From positions 1 through 41,159 of the forward strand of contig CAYRML010000004.1 of the NCBI GenBank assembly GCA_964425485.1: 41,159 nt of DNA. Reading direction: 5' to 3'. Origin of the DNA: CAYRML01 sp964425485 (GTDB lineage: Bacteria; Bacillota; Dehalobacteriia; UBA4068). Within the stretch, counting starts at the first letter, position 1; the number at the start of each line of letters is the position of its first letter. Shown in pieces: positions 34,237 through 41,159 of the stretch. Position numbers and translations under genes: made by a program. Under the pieces are notes generated by a model. The model was not told the DNA's origin. It searched no databases and saw nothing but the letters and a program-made list of their open reading frames with translations.

Positions 34237-34539
34237 ATGAATGATTTTTTGATTGCGGTAGTTACCCCCTTAGGACAGGTTGACCAGGTGATTGCGGCGG
34301 CTAATACGGCAGGCGCAACCGGCGCTACTATTCTGCATGCACGAGAGGTGGAAAATTCCGTGGAAAAAGGATTGTTCCACATTAAAGTCGAGCCGGAACA
34401 AGCCATTATATTAATTGCTGCCTCAAAAGAGGTTGCAGAGGTAATTTGTCAGAGTATTCATAATGAATTGGGCAAAAATCCTAAACAAACGGGTTCTATT
34501 TATATCCTGCAAATACAAGGCAGGGAAAATATCGGTTGA
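34237..34539 (+). CDS. Single-domain PII-like protein
   Basis: 100 residues, a single PII-like ferredoxin fold: DFLIAVVTPLGQVDQVIAAANTAG, then TILHAREVENS at the T-loop base, VEPEQAIILIAASKEVAEVICQSI, and GSIYILQI at the end. It resembles domain 2 of the gene just upstream. No GlnB-type Tyr-containing T-loop is visible. It starts four bases after the stop of the tandem PII-like gene and is part of the same transcript. In canonical PII proteins three subunits form a trimer; here a 2:1 assembly of the tandem protein with this one could rebuild a three-domain ring (inference). The ligand is unknown. Confidence 0.82.
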   Translation: MNDFLIAVVTPLGQVDQVIAAANTAGATGATILHAREVENSVEKGLFHIKVEPEQAIILIAASKEVAEVICQSIHNELGKNPKQTGSIYILQIQGRENIG

Positions 34540-34540
34540 T

Positions 34541-34566
34541 GTACTAAAAAACTTATTTTTTAGTAC
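34541..34566 (+). terminator. Hairpin at the end of the DUF1538-PII operon
   Basis: GTACTAAAAAA and TTTTTTAGTAC surround a four-base loop (CTTA), directly after the PII stop codon. The stem is A/T-rich, so termination may be partial, letting transcription reach the zinc-ribbon gene. Confidence 0.5.
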
Positions 34567-34592
34567 GGAAATTCGTAAGAGAAGGAGGGCTT

Positions 34593-34817
34593 ATGATGTC
34601 AACAAAAGTAGGGAAAACCACTTATGTTTGCCCCAAATGTGGTGGCAGGGAATATGTTCATTATCATTTAAAAGCGACGGGGGGCACCTTTGCCAAGATG
34701 ATGGATATACAAAATAAGAAATTTATCACCATTTCCTGCACCGCTTGCGGTTATACCGAGTTATATAAAGCGAAAACATCCACAGGTGCCAATATTCTTG
34801 ATTTTCTTATAGGATAA
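34593..34817 (+). CDS. Small zinc-ribbon protein
   Basis: 74 residues, starting with two ATG codons after AAGGAGG. The two knuckles are CPKCGG (Cys13, Cys16) and CTACGY (about Cys49, Cys52), with about 35 residues between holding basic and aromatic residues. This is the layout of the predicted nucleic-acid-binding zinc-ribbon family (Zn_ribbon_13-like). Its role is unknown. It is 54 bp after the last PII-like gene and followed by a strong terminator. It may belong to the same transcript, but a functional tie is not shown. Confidence 0.8.
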   Translation: MMSTKVGKTTYVCPKCGGREYVHYHLKATGGTFAKMMDIQNKKFITISCTACGYTELYKAKTSTGANILDFLIG

Positions 34818-34842
34818 TATAGATAATATAGCAGTGGCAAAT

Positions 34843-34875
34843 AAAAAATGATGCCTTAAAGGCATCATTTTTTAT
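34843..34875. terminator. Bidirectional terminator
   Basis: AAAAAATGATGCC/GGCATCATTTTTT around a five-base loop, between the zinc-ribbon gene (plus) and the end of the Crp/Fnr gene (minus). Confidence 0.88.
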
Positions 34876-35543
34876 TTGATTTTATCGGAGAGCGTGAAAT
34901 CGTTTTTGGAAAAAGTTAAAAGGCCATCCTCTTTCATCAGGCTTAACTCATGAGATAAGGCACTGCGATTTACACATAAATATTCGGCCAATTGCTCGCG
35001 GTTAAAGGGTATGGTGAAGGCAGGGGATTTGTGTTTATGTTTTTGTATGGCCAGATAAGTAAGTATTCTGTCCCGTAGGCTTTTGCGAGAGAGAATCTCG
35101 ATTTTATAATGTTTGCGCATATTCTCATGCGAGAGCAGTTCCAGCAGATTATATAACATCTTTAACCGCAGCTGCTCATTAATTATTCCAGGCTGAAGTA
35201 TGCATTGATAATCAAATAAATAGATATCGCAATCTTCTGTGGCCACGAGGCTGCAAGGACTGGTTTTCTGTTTGGTGCAAATGATATCAGCACCAACGGC
35301 ATGGGTGGCCTGTAATTTTTGCATGATGGTTTGTGAACCATCCTCGAAGATTTTTATGCTGCATAATTCACCCTGGAGGAGAACTCCCAGAGAGTCTAAA
35401 ACATCTCCTTCATGAAGAAATATTTGTCCTGAGCCAATATGTTTTATACAGCCTTTAAGTGAAGGCAGCACTTTTTCGATAATTGGTGTATCAACATTAA
35501 AAAACAATTTGGATTTTGCTAGGGAAGGTATTATTTTATTCAT
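34872..35543 (-). CDS. Crp/Fnr-family transcriptional regulator
   Basis: 223 residues from the Met at 35541-35543 (an in-frame start 11 codons upstream has no ribosome site; neither is strong). Residues 15-120 form the cyclic-nucleotide-type beta-roll (IGSGQIFLHEGDVLDSLGVLLQGELCSIKIFEDG). A dimer helix leads to a winged helix-turn-helix near residues 150-215 (SLRDRILTYLAIQ, NREQLAEYLCVNRSALSHELSLMKEDGLL). An N-terminal Fnr-type Cys cluster is absent, so it is not an Fnr-type iron-sulfur sensor. The effector is unknown. It is divergent from the exported-protein cluster and is a candidate regulator of it. Confidence 0.87.
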   Translation of the reverse strand: MNKIIPSLAKSKLFFNVDTPIIEKVLPSLKGCIKHIGSGQIFLHEGDVLDSLGVLLQGELCSIKIFEDGSQTIMQKLQATHAVGADIICTKQKTSPCSLVATEDCDIYLFDYQCILQPGIINEQLRLKMLYNLLELLSHENMRKHYKIEILSRKSLRDRILTYLAIQKHKHKSPAFTIPFNREQLAEYLCVNRSALSHELSLMKEDGLLTFSKNDFTLSDKIK

Positions 35544-35630
35544 AAACAAACCTATTTTCTTATAATTAAAGCACATTAATTATATCATGCATATATTATT
35601 CTTTAAAGAGAATAATTTAATTATAAAGAT

Positions 35631-35678
35631 AAGAAAAAGCAAAAGATGTTGTTCCGCCAACATATTTTGCTTTTTCTT
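35631..35678. repeat. Imperfect 21-bp inverted repeat in the Crp/Fnr upstream region
   Basis: AAGAAAAAGCAAAAGATGTTG (35631-35651) pairs with 35658-35678 with one mismatch and a six-base loop TTCCGC, followed by a T-rich end. It sits between two divergent start sites, where a terminator is unexpected; it could be an operator, an insulator or a leftover of a deleted gene. Confidence 0.6.
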
Positions 35679-35804
35679 TATAGTAGAATGAAGTAAGCTT
35701 TACATTCAAAATTATTCAGGGGTCGATAGTATACTGATTGTATCAAACATCAACAGCCTTTAACAGGGATTTTATATGTATTCATTAATAGGAGGTAACA
35801 GGTT

Positions 35805-36305
35805 TTGACTAAAAAAAACATAATGTTTTTTCCCCTGCTGGCTTGTTTGATTTTTTATATGAGTCTATTTGCTGGTTGTGGAAATATGGAGGTTAAAGCG
35901 GACATTTCCGCTTATGCCGATACGCCTATCACTATCTGTGGTTTGAAAGAGGAGAATTTCAATATAACACCTGCCCAACTGGCTCAAATGGATTGTATTA
36001 AACAAAAGGCAGTTGGTCAATCGGATAAAGCTGGTACCGTATATGCTGTGGGCCCAACCCTGGAAACTTTTCTGGCTTTCTATGGCAAGACCATCAATGA
36101 TTTTAGCAAAGTCAAATTTAGTGCCTCTGATGGATATATAAAAAGTTTTACCACGGAAGAATTATCGGAATTTGATTATATTTTGGCCATTGCTGATGGT
36201 GACAAGCCTTTGGACAATACAGAAATACCATTGCGTATAATAATCCCCGGTGGCGATTCTTTCAATTGGGTGCGTATGATCAACAAAATAGAATTCATTA
36301 GCTGA
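35805..36305 (+). CDS. Lipoprotein consisting of one molybdopterin-domain-like module
   Basis: 166 residues starting at TTG, with AGGAGGTAAC upstream. Signal peptide with lipobox FAGC (Cys25). Residues 40-166 follow the pattern of the sulfite oxidase/YedY molybdopterin-binding fold: ITPAQLAQMDCIKQK, VGPTLETFLAFYG, KVKFSASDGYIKSFTTEEL, LRIIIPGGDSFNWVRMINKIEFI. The conserved cofactor Cys motif and Arg residues of true oxidoreductases are not visible, so I expect no Mo cofactor. It is the shortest example of a module found twice in the next gene and once in the last gene of the window. It is anchored to the outer membrane face of the cell. No known function. Confidence 0.8.
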   Translation: MTKKNIMFFPLLACLIFYMSLFAGCGNMEVKADISAYADTPITICGLKEENFNITPAQLAQMDCIKQKAVGQSDKAGTVYAVGPTLETFLAFYGKTINDFSKVKFSASDGYIKSFTTEELSEFDYILAIADGDKPLDNTEIPLRIIIPGGDSFNWVRMINKIEFIS

Positions 36306-36341
36306 GCAACGCATGTATTTATATTTAAGGCGGCAAAAATT

Positions 36342-38249
36342 ATGACAAGCAGTTCCAACAACAGAAAAAAAATTTTACTATTCCCAGCAATATGCTTGAT
36401 TGTATTCTGCATGTTTTTGCTGGGTTTTTCTGCATTTGCCTGGTCTGATGAACTTTCTGTACAGGTGCAAAAAAACGGGCAGCTGGCTGTTGTGGCCGCC
36501 TATTCCCAGGCCGATTTATCCGCTCTGCCGCAAAGCCAGCTCAAATATTCTTCTTTGGATGCCAACAATGTGCCGACCATAACCATTGCCCAGGGAGTGA
36601 CTATTAATACCCTTTTATCTGAATTGGGCATTTCCTCATCGGATGTGACGGGTTTATCCTTTGCCTCCTCCGATGGCTGGAAGCGCAGTTATGATGCCGG
36701 CCCTTATCTTAAAAACAGCCGCTATTATTATCCGCAGATCGTAGACGGTTATGATACGGAGGCCGATAATCCGCTGGATTTTGCCAGCAGCGTCATCAGC
36801 TATAAGAAGGCGGTTGAGCCTATGCTGGCTGTGAAGAGTTATGAAGGCCGGATGGAAGCCGATCCTGCCGCCTCTTCCTTAACTGCCGCCGGCGGCATAC
36901 GTTTTTGCTTTGGCCAGACGGCGATCACAGATGCGGTTTCCATGAATTTTGGCAAGCATATAAAGTCTTTGACTATTAATTTATCGGCCGACAGCAGTTA
37001 TAATCTGCCGCAAACGGGGCAAGATCCGAACCAAACGGGTGGCAATTCTTCGCCCATACCGCCTGAACAACCGGCTCCGTCCAGCCAGGGAGAGGCTGAA
37101 GAGATTGAAAATGCAGGGCTGCGGGCCGATACTTTGACCATTACTGTTGGCTATTATGGCAGCACCTATTATACGAAAAAGGTTTTTACCCTGTCCGAGT
37201 TGCAAGCTATGGAGCAGGTAAAACAAGTATATTCATACATAGATAATATGCCGGCGCCTTGTCTGGACAGTGCGGTGGGAGTGCGCCTGTCCGATATTTT
37301 GCAAGCGGCGGGCATCGATGTCAATTCCATACAAAGTTTTCATTTTTACTGCGCCGATGTGGCGCGCACCTGGTATTTGAGCAGCACCAAGGATTATTTG
37401 CTGGATACGATCAGATATTATTATCCTAATCAGACGGAACACTGGGATTATGATGAAGCTAAGGCTTTAGCGGGCGCCACGGAAGGAGCCGAACAGGTGG
37501 AGACGATTATTGCCTTGGAGGATAATTGGCGGCGTTTTGCTACCGATGCCAATTTTGCCGAAACCACCACCTCCACAAGATTCCGTCTGCTGTTTGGACA
37601 AACCGATGTTAAGACGCCAACTTCTTCCCGCTCCGCCAAATGGGTTCATACAATTGCCGTGACCTTAGGCGGCTCCCCTCCCAAAGGGATTGCTATGGAC
37701 GAGTCTATATTGGATCTGGAAATTGGTAGTGAATATCAATTACAGGCCAATGTAGCAGCAATGGACGAAACTACGGATAAAAGAGTTACCTGGACTTCCA
37801 GCGATGAGAGCATAGTCAGCGTCAATTCATCAGGCAAAATAGTGGTAAAGGGAGAAGGCAGTGCTGTTATAACGGCTACGACATTGGTGGGCGGCTTGAC
37901 GGCATCTGTGGTGATTAACGCCTCAGCAGAGGGAGCGGCTGTCTCTGATGTGACAAGCCGGCCGCCATTGCAAGGCGGAGGTCAGGGCAATAGCGGCAGC
38001 GGCAATAGCGATAATATATTTGAGATCAATCCCAAAGGTCAACCTGCTAAAAGTCCAACGGATGCGGCGCCAAGTAATGCAGCCGTGCAAAATTGGAGGG
38101 TTTATGAGATGTCGGAAAGTGCTGTAGCCTTAACTGAAATAGATGATGGGGACAATCCCCTGACTTTGCCGACAGCCACAGGAGCAGGTTTACTGCTTGC
38201 CGGTGGTATAACTGCTCGATCAATATTTTTCTTTAGACGAATAAAGTAA
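36342..38249 (+). CDS. Exported protein with two molybdopterin-domain-like modules, Ig-like domain and C-terminal membrane anchor
   Basis: 635 residues. Signal peptide (about 1-33). Module A at about 36-215 and module B at about 258-448 share the RYYYP motif (127-131, 358-362), an acidic stretch after it, and an FGQT (190-193, 418-421). A group-2 bacterial Ig-like domain follows at about 455-530 (LDLEIGSEYQLQANV.., VTWTSSDESIVSV..SGKI). A Gly/Ser/Pro-rich linker leads to a hydrophobic segment near the end with the basic tail RRIK. The module resembles the sulfite-oxidase-type fold without its cofactor Cys. The ATG follows AAGGCGG. It lies between the small lipoprotein and the ExbB-like gene, all on the plus strand, so likely one operon. 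Confidence 0.82.
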   Translation: MTSSSNNRKKILLFPAICLIVFCMFLLGFSAFAWSDELSVQVQKNGQLAVVAAYSQADLSALPQSQLKYSSLDANNVPTITIAQGVTINTLLSELGISSSDVTGLSFASSDGWKRSYDAGPYLKNSRYYYPQIVDGYDTEADNPLDFASSVISYKKAVEPMLAVKSYEGRMEADPAASSLTAAGGIRFCFGQTAITDAVSMNFGKHIKSLTINLSADSSYNLPQTGQDPNQTGGNSSPIPPEQPAPSSQGEAEEIENAGLRADTLTITVGYYGSTYYTKKVFTLSELQAMEQVKQVYSYIDNMPAPCLDSAVGVRLSDILQAAGIDVNSIQSFHFYCADVARTWYLSSTKDYLLDTIRYYYPNQTEHWDYDEAKALAGATEGAEQVETIIALEDNWRRFATDANFAETTTSTRFRLLFGQTDVKTPTSSRSAKWVHTIAVTLGGSPPKGIAMDESILDLEIGSEYQLQANVAAMDETTDKRVTWTSSDESIVSVNSSGKIVVKGEGSAVITATTLVGGLTASVVINASAEGAAVSDVTSRPPLQGGGQGNSGSGNSDNIFEINPKGQPAKSPTDAAPSNAAVQNWRVYEMSESAVALTEIDDGDNPLTLPTATGAGLLLAGGITARSIFFFRRIK

Positions 38250-38280
38250 TTACATTTAATAAAAAGTTAGGAGCAAATAA

Positions 38281-38919
38281 ATGTTCGCAGGTACAGTATT
38301 AACAGATATGCTGAGGGCATTGGCCTCCGGTTTGCAAACACCGGTTATTGCGGTTTTATTGATTTTGGTTGCTACAACTATTGTTATGGTGGGTACTTTG
38401 ATCGGCGAAGGCATCACGGAGCGCCGACATCTTAAAGTCAAGTTGCCGCAGTTGGTAGATAATATCAAGAAGACGGATGCAGATGGTGATATAAAGGAAG
38501 TTATTAACAATAGCGGTTTGCTCAAACGGCAGCTCCATATATTGCTGGAGCTGGTCTCTCATCCTGAGTTGACCGATAGTATGCGTGAGGCCTTGGCGCG
38601 GCGGCTGATCTTCGAGGAGCAAATGCACTATAATCGCATTACCAGAATCACGGATTTGATAGTTAAATTAGGACCTATGCTGGGCTTGATGGGAACATTG
38701 ATCCCTTTGGGGCCGGGACTTATCGCGTTGGGACAGGGAGATACCTATACTTTGTCCCTTTCCTTGCTGACGGCCTTTGATACTACCGTTACCGGCTTGA
38801 TAGTGGCGGCAGTGTCTTTTGTGGTTTCTGGTATCCGCAAAGGTTGGTATGAAAATTATATGACAGCTACAGAAGCAGCGGCTGAGTGCCTGCTGGAAAG
38901 AGAAGGCGGTTTTAAATGA
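38281..38919 (+). CDS. MotA/TolQ/ExbB-family proton-channel protein
   Basis: 212 residues with three membrane spans: residues about 14-40, 127-150 and 165-185. The last two carry the family signature, LGPMLGLMGTLIPLGPGLIALG and LSLSLLTAFDTTVTGLIVAAVSF, where a Thr in the last helix is part of the proton path in ExbB/TolQ. The cytoplasmic loop between spans 1 and 2 is about 85 residues. The ATG at 38281 follows TTAGGAGC. Its stop overlaps the start of the DUF2149 gene in an ATGA arrangement, so the pair is translated together, like exbB-exbD. No TonB or outer-membrane receptor is visible nearby. Confidence 0.9.
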   Translation: MFAGTVLTDMLRALASGLQTPVIAVLLILVATTIVMVGTLIGEGITERRHLKVKLPQLVDNIKKTDADGDIKEVINNSGLLKRQLHILLELVSHPELTDSMREALARRLIFEEQMHYNRITRITDLIVKLGPMLGLMGTLIPLGPGLIALGQGDTYTLSLSLLTAFDTTVTGLIVAAVSFVVSGIRKGWYENYMTATEAAAECLLEREGGFK

Positions 38920-39236
38920 GAAATCTCAGAGGCAGCAAGCTCTGCGGCAGAGAGCAAAAAAAAGATATCAATCCCATGGATGGGGTGGCCAATCTAGCTG
39001 ATTTGATGCTGGTTTTGGCTTGTGGGCTCATGTTGGCGCTGATTATGAACTGGAATGTGGATTTAGACCGTGGCAGTGAAACCTTAGTCGGCTTGGATCA
39101 AGGCGCCGAGATGCAGGAACTGCAAGGCTTGGCCGATAGTGAAGGCGGCATCAGCGATAGTGTCGGCTATGAAGAGCTGGGCAAAGTCTATAAAGATCCC
39201 AATACCGGCAAGCTTTATATGGTAACTAATGAATGA
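38916..39236 (+). CDS. DUF2149 protein, ExbD-like partner
   Basis: 106 residues. After a basic N-terminus (KLCGREQKKD) comes one membrane span, NLADLMLVLACGLMLALIM, which includes Asp at the position of the essential ExbD/TolR Asp (there in the pattern IDVMLVLL). The 65-residue outer part is acidic and ends in KVYKDPNTGKLYMVTNE. DUF2149 was described mainly from methanogens and some anaerobic bacteria next to ExbB-like genes, from what I know of the family. It overlaps the ExbB-like gene by four bases. I infer a two-component proton-driven motor. What it energises is not known; the neighbouring exported proteins are the obvious candidates. Confidence 0.85.
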   Translation: MRNLRGSKLCGREQKKDINPMDGVANLADLMLVLACGLMLALIMNWNVDLDRGSETLVGLDQGAEMQELQGLADSEGGISDSVGYEELGKVYKDPNTGKLYMVTNE

Positions 39237-39270
39237 TTTTATTTTTATTATTTTTATGGAGGCAAATAAT

Positions 39271-41159
39271 ATGAAAAGCAAACGTTTTTTAATTCTGGCT
39301 GTGGTGCTTATGATATCGGTATTTGTGTTCTGCTTGCCGGCCGCTGCGGTGAATCCTGTTAATCCTTCAGATACATTGGATGTCTATCTGCGCACCAATT
39401 CCGGGGAGACCCTGTTACATACCTATACTTTAACGGATATGGAAGAGCTGGCAAATGGGGAAGACATCTGTTATTCCGGGATTGATGCCATGCCTTGGAC
39501 CGTGAAGACCATAGCTACCGGTGTATACATAGAAGATCTTCTGGATGACATCGGCCAATATACATTGCTCGATGTATGGGATTTTTACAGGCTGCATTTT
39601 GTAGCTACTGATGGGGCAAAAGGTATTTTCACTTATGATGATCTTTTGGGCACGGATCGTTATTATTATGCTGCCATGCATGAAGCAGGTGGCGGTTTGA
39701 ACGAAGATAATGAAATTGATTATGATCTGGGCGAGGGCAAAAAAGTCAAAGCTATGTTATCTATCAAAGCCTGGCAACGCAGGTTGCCTGTTTGTAGTGA
39801 AAATACACCGGCTTATGAACCGGAAAGATATACTATATTGTTTGGTATCAGCGAAGATGAGGTCGATAAGGTTGCCAGTCGTGTTTCTTCTTATAAGCGT
39901 GGCGTGGAAAAATTGATTATTGATATGGGTAATGTCAATGCACCTACGGAAGTTGATGTTACCGGCATCAGCCTAACTCCTACAGCCAAAACCTTGACCG
40001 TAGGAAAAAGCATCCAGTTGAATGAGACTGTTTATCCTACAAATGCCACAGATCAGAGTGTGACCTGGAGCAGCGGTAATAGCAGTGTTGCTACTGTTTC
40101 TTCCACTGGTTTTGTGACGGCCAAAGCTGTCGGCACAGCCATTATTAATGTAACTTCCGTGAATAATCCTGCCAAAAGCACCCAGTGCACCATCACAGTT
40201 ACCGCGGATAATGTGTCGGTAACCTCCGTTTCTTTGAGCAAAAGCAAGCTGACTTTAGCCGTCGGCGCTACCCATACTCTGGTTGCCACAGTTATGCCCG
40301 CTAATGCCACGGACGATGATGTGACCTGGGAAAGTGAAGATGAAGATATTGCTAAGGTAAGTTCCAAAGGGGTAGTGACCGGCCTCAAAACAGGCACGGT
40401 TGAGATCACAGCCTATGCGGGCGATTATTCTGATACTTGTACGGTGACGGTAAGTAATGAATCCATTGCTGTTAAGAGTGTCGGTCTCAATACGAACAAG
40501 CTGAATTTGGCTGTAAATAAAACCTATCAGCTTTCTCCTGTTTTCAATCCCGATGATGCCACTAATACCGATGTTTATTGGAGCAGCAGCGCTCCCGGCG
40601 TGGTCGCCGTGGATACCAATGGCCTGCTGACAGCTAAAAACGTTGGCACAGCAACCATAACTGTGATGGCCGATGACGGAGGGTTTAAGGCGCAATGTGA
40701 GGTAATCGTCAGCGCCTCTACAGCTTCTTTCAGCGATATCTCCGGCACCTGGGCCCAAGAGACTATTGAGCACTTATATAACTTGGGATTTATCACCGGT
40801 TACAGTGATAGCACCTTCAAGCCCAATGCCACCATTTCCCGGGGGGAATTCGCAAGTATACTTATGCGTATTTTAGCTAATTGCAAAAATATCACCATCC
40901 AAAGCGGAGAGACTTTCAGTGATACGGTTAACAGCTGGGCCAAAGATTATATCTCTACAGCAGTCGCTCAAGGCATTACCAGCGGTTATGGCAATGGCAA
41001 ATTCGGCATCAATGATAATATCACCCGGGAGCAGATAGCCGTTATGCTGGCCCAAGCCAGCGGCTATGATAAATCCGCCCAGGCTCTCGCTACTTTTACC
41101 GATAAGAGTAAGATTTCCTCTTGGGCCGCTGCGGCTGTGGCCTTTACCGCAAAAGAGGG
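39271..41159 (+). CDS. Surface protein: molybdopterin-domain-like module, three Ig-like domains, SLH domains (3' end outside the window)
   Basis: At least 629 residues with no stop before the window end. Signal peptide (MKSKRFLILAVV.., cleavage near AAA at 25-27). Module of the type in the two preceding exported proteins at about 30-215, with RYYY at 130-133 and LFG at 190-192. Three Big_2-type Ig-like repeats start near 230, 317 and 402, each with VGxSIQL-type openings and VTWSSGNSSVATVSSTGFV-like middles. Three S-layer homology repeats start near 487, 549 and 609; the third is cut by the edge. SLH domains bind pyruvylated wall polymers, so the protein is held on the cell surface. AGGAGGCAAAT-type ribosome site before the ATG at 39271. 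It follows the DUF2149 gene by 34 bp. Confidence 0.88.
   Translation, partial: MKSKRFLILAVVLMISVFVFCLPAAAVNPVNPSDTLDVYLRTNSGETLLHTYTLTDMEELANGEDICYSGIDAMPWTVKTIATGVYIEDLLDDIGQYTLLDVWDFYRLHFVATDGAKGIFTYDDLLGTDRYYYAAMHEAGGGLNEDNEIDYDLGEGKKVKAMLSIKAWQRRLPVCSENTPAYEPERYTILFGISEDEVDKVASRVSSYKRGVEKLIIDMGNVNAPTEVDVTGISLTPTAKTLTVGKSIQLNETVYPTNATDQSVTWSSGNSSVATVSSTGFVTAKAVGTAIINVTSVNNPAKSTQCTITVTADNVSVTSVSLSKSKLTLAVGATHTLVATVMPANATDDDVTWESEDEDIAKVSSKGVVTGLKTGTVEITAYAGDYSDTCTVTVSNESIAVKSVGLNTNKLNLAVNKTYQLSPVFNPDDATNTDVYWSSSAPGVVAVDTNGLLTAKNVGTATITVMADDGGFKAQCEVIVSASTASFSDISGTWAQETIEHLYNLGFITGYSDSTFKPNATISRGEFASILMRILANCKNITIQSGETFSDTVNSWAKDYISTAVAQGITSGYGNGKFGINDNITREQIAVMLAQASGYDKSAQALATFTDKSKISSWAAAAVAFTAKE

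Noticed and set aside
35735..35745. FNR/CRP-type half-sites TGAT-TGT-ATCA upstream of the exported-protein cluster
   Set aside because: The spacer is three bases rather than the four to six of known boxes, and the short match can arise by chance in AT-rich DNA.
38152..38249. LPxTG-like sorting signal (LPTATG before a hydrophobic segment and RRIK tail) at the end of the 635-residue protein
   Set aside because: The canonical motif needs Leu-Pro-x-Thr-Gly; here an extra residue lies between Thr and Gly, so I call only a membrane anchor.
40053..40773. Long open frames on the minus strand across the Ig-like repeats
   Set aside because: They mirror the repetitive Thr/Val/Ser-rich coding of the real surface protein and have no start signals.
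1..41159. CRISPR arrays, rRNA, riboswitch aptamers and phage genes
   Set aside because: I saw no regularly spaced repeats, conserved rRNA segments, recognisable aptamer cores or phage structural genes while reading both strands.

Overview
The window looks like a chromosomal segment of an anaerobic, probably spore-forming member of the Bacillota (Clostridia or Negativicutes type). The evidence is moderate-GC DNA, strong AGGAGG-type ribosome sites with frequent TTG/GTG starts, an SLH-domain surface protein, copper-amine-oxidase-N/CAP secreted proteins, GerMN lipoproteins, MurM/FemAB-type peptidoglycan enzymes and an LUD relic. The sequence alone does not settle the class, nor whether the envelope is monoderm or diderm.

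Layout. 1-750 (minus): three small Cys-rich membrane proteins. 1131-2913: an ECF sigma factor and its membrane anti-sigma partner. 3044-4735: argS, converging on a four-gene minus-strand operon (femAB-like, alr, zinc-ribbon protein, fba) at 4801-8702. 8871-9692: a LysM/M23 endopeptidase, divergent from a radical SAM gene and rpmE (to 11403). 11460-12599: an M29 aminopeptidase. 13048-13905: a CAP protein. 13969-18340 (minus): a compact operon GerMN lipoprotein, larE, larC, HAD phosphatase, mscL and a small membrane protein. 18593-24540 (plus): an M20 dipeptidase, a membrane coiled-coil protein, a DarB/CbpB-like CBS protein, a membrane protein, pepF and an FmdE-domain protein. 24640-26265: two lipoproteins, one a DUF4097-like repeat solenoid. 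26396-28148: panB-panE. 28306-28397: tRNA-Ser(GGA).

The stretch from the tRNA to about 31.7 kb is accessory in character. It holds a lone conserved-family gene followed by a 31-bp perfect inverted repeat, a decayed IS3-family element and a 5'-truncated LUD gene next to it. A secreted copper-amine-oxidase-N protein follows.

The two most interesting blocks are in the last 9 kb. First, 32018-34539 encodes an internally duplicated DUF1538 membrane protein directly followed by a protein made of two fused PII-like domains and a third single-domain PII-like protein. This looks like a carrier with its own set of PII-type regulators. Second, 35805 to the window end encodes three exported proteins that share a sulfite-oxidase/molybdopterin-domain-like module with no visible catalytic cysteine. 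They are combined with Ig-like and SLH domains and enclose an ExbB/TolQ-like protein translationally coupled to a DUF2149 protein that has an ExbD-like intramembrane Asp. A Crp/Fnr regulator is divergent from this block. I infer an ion-driven, surface-linked machine with no assigned function. The last gene runs off the window end.
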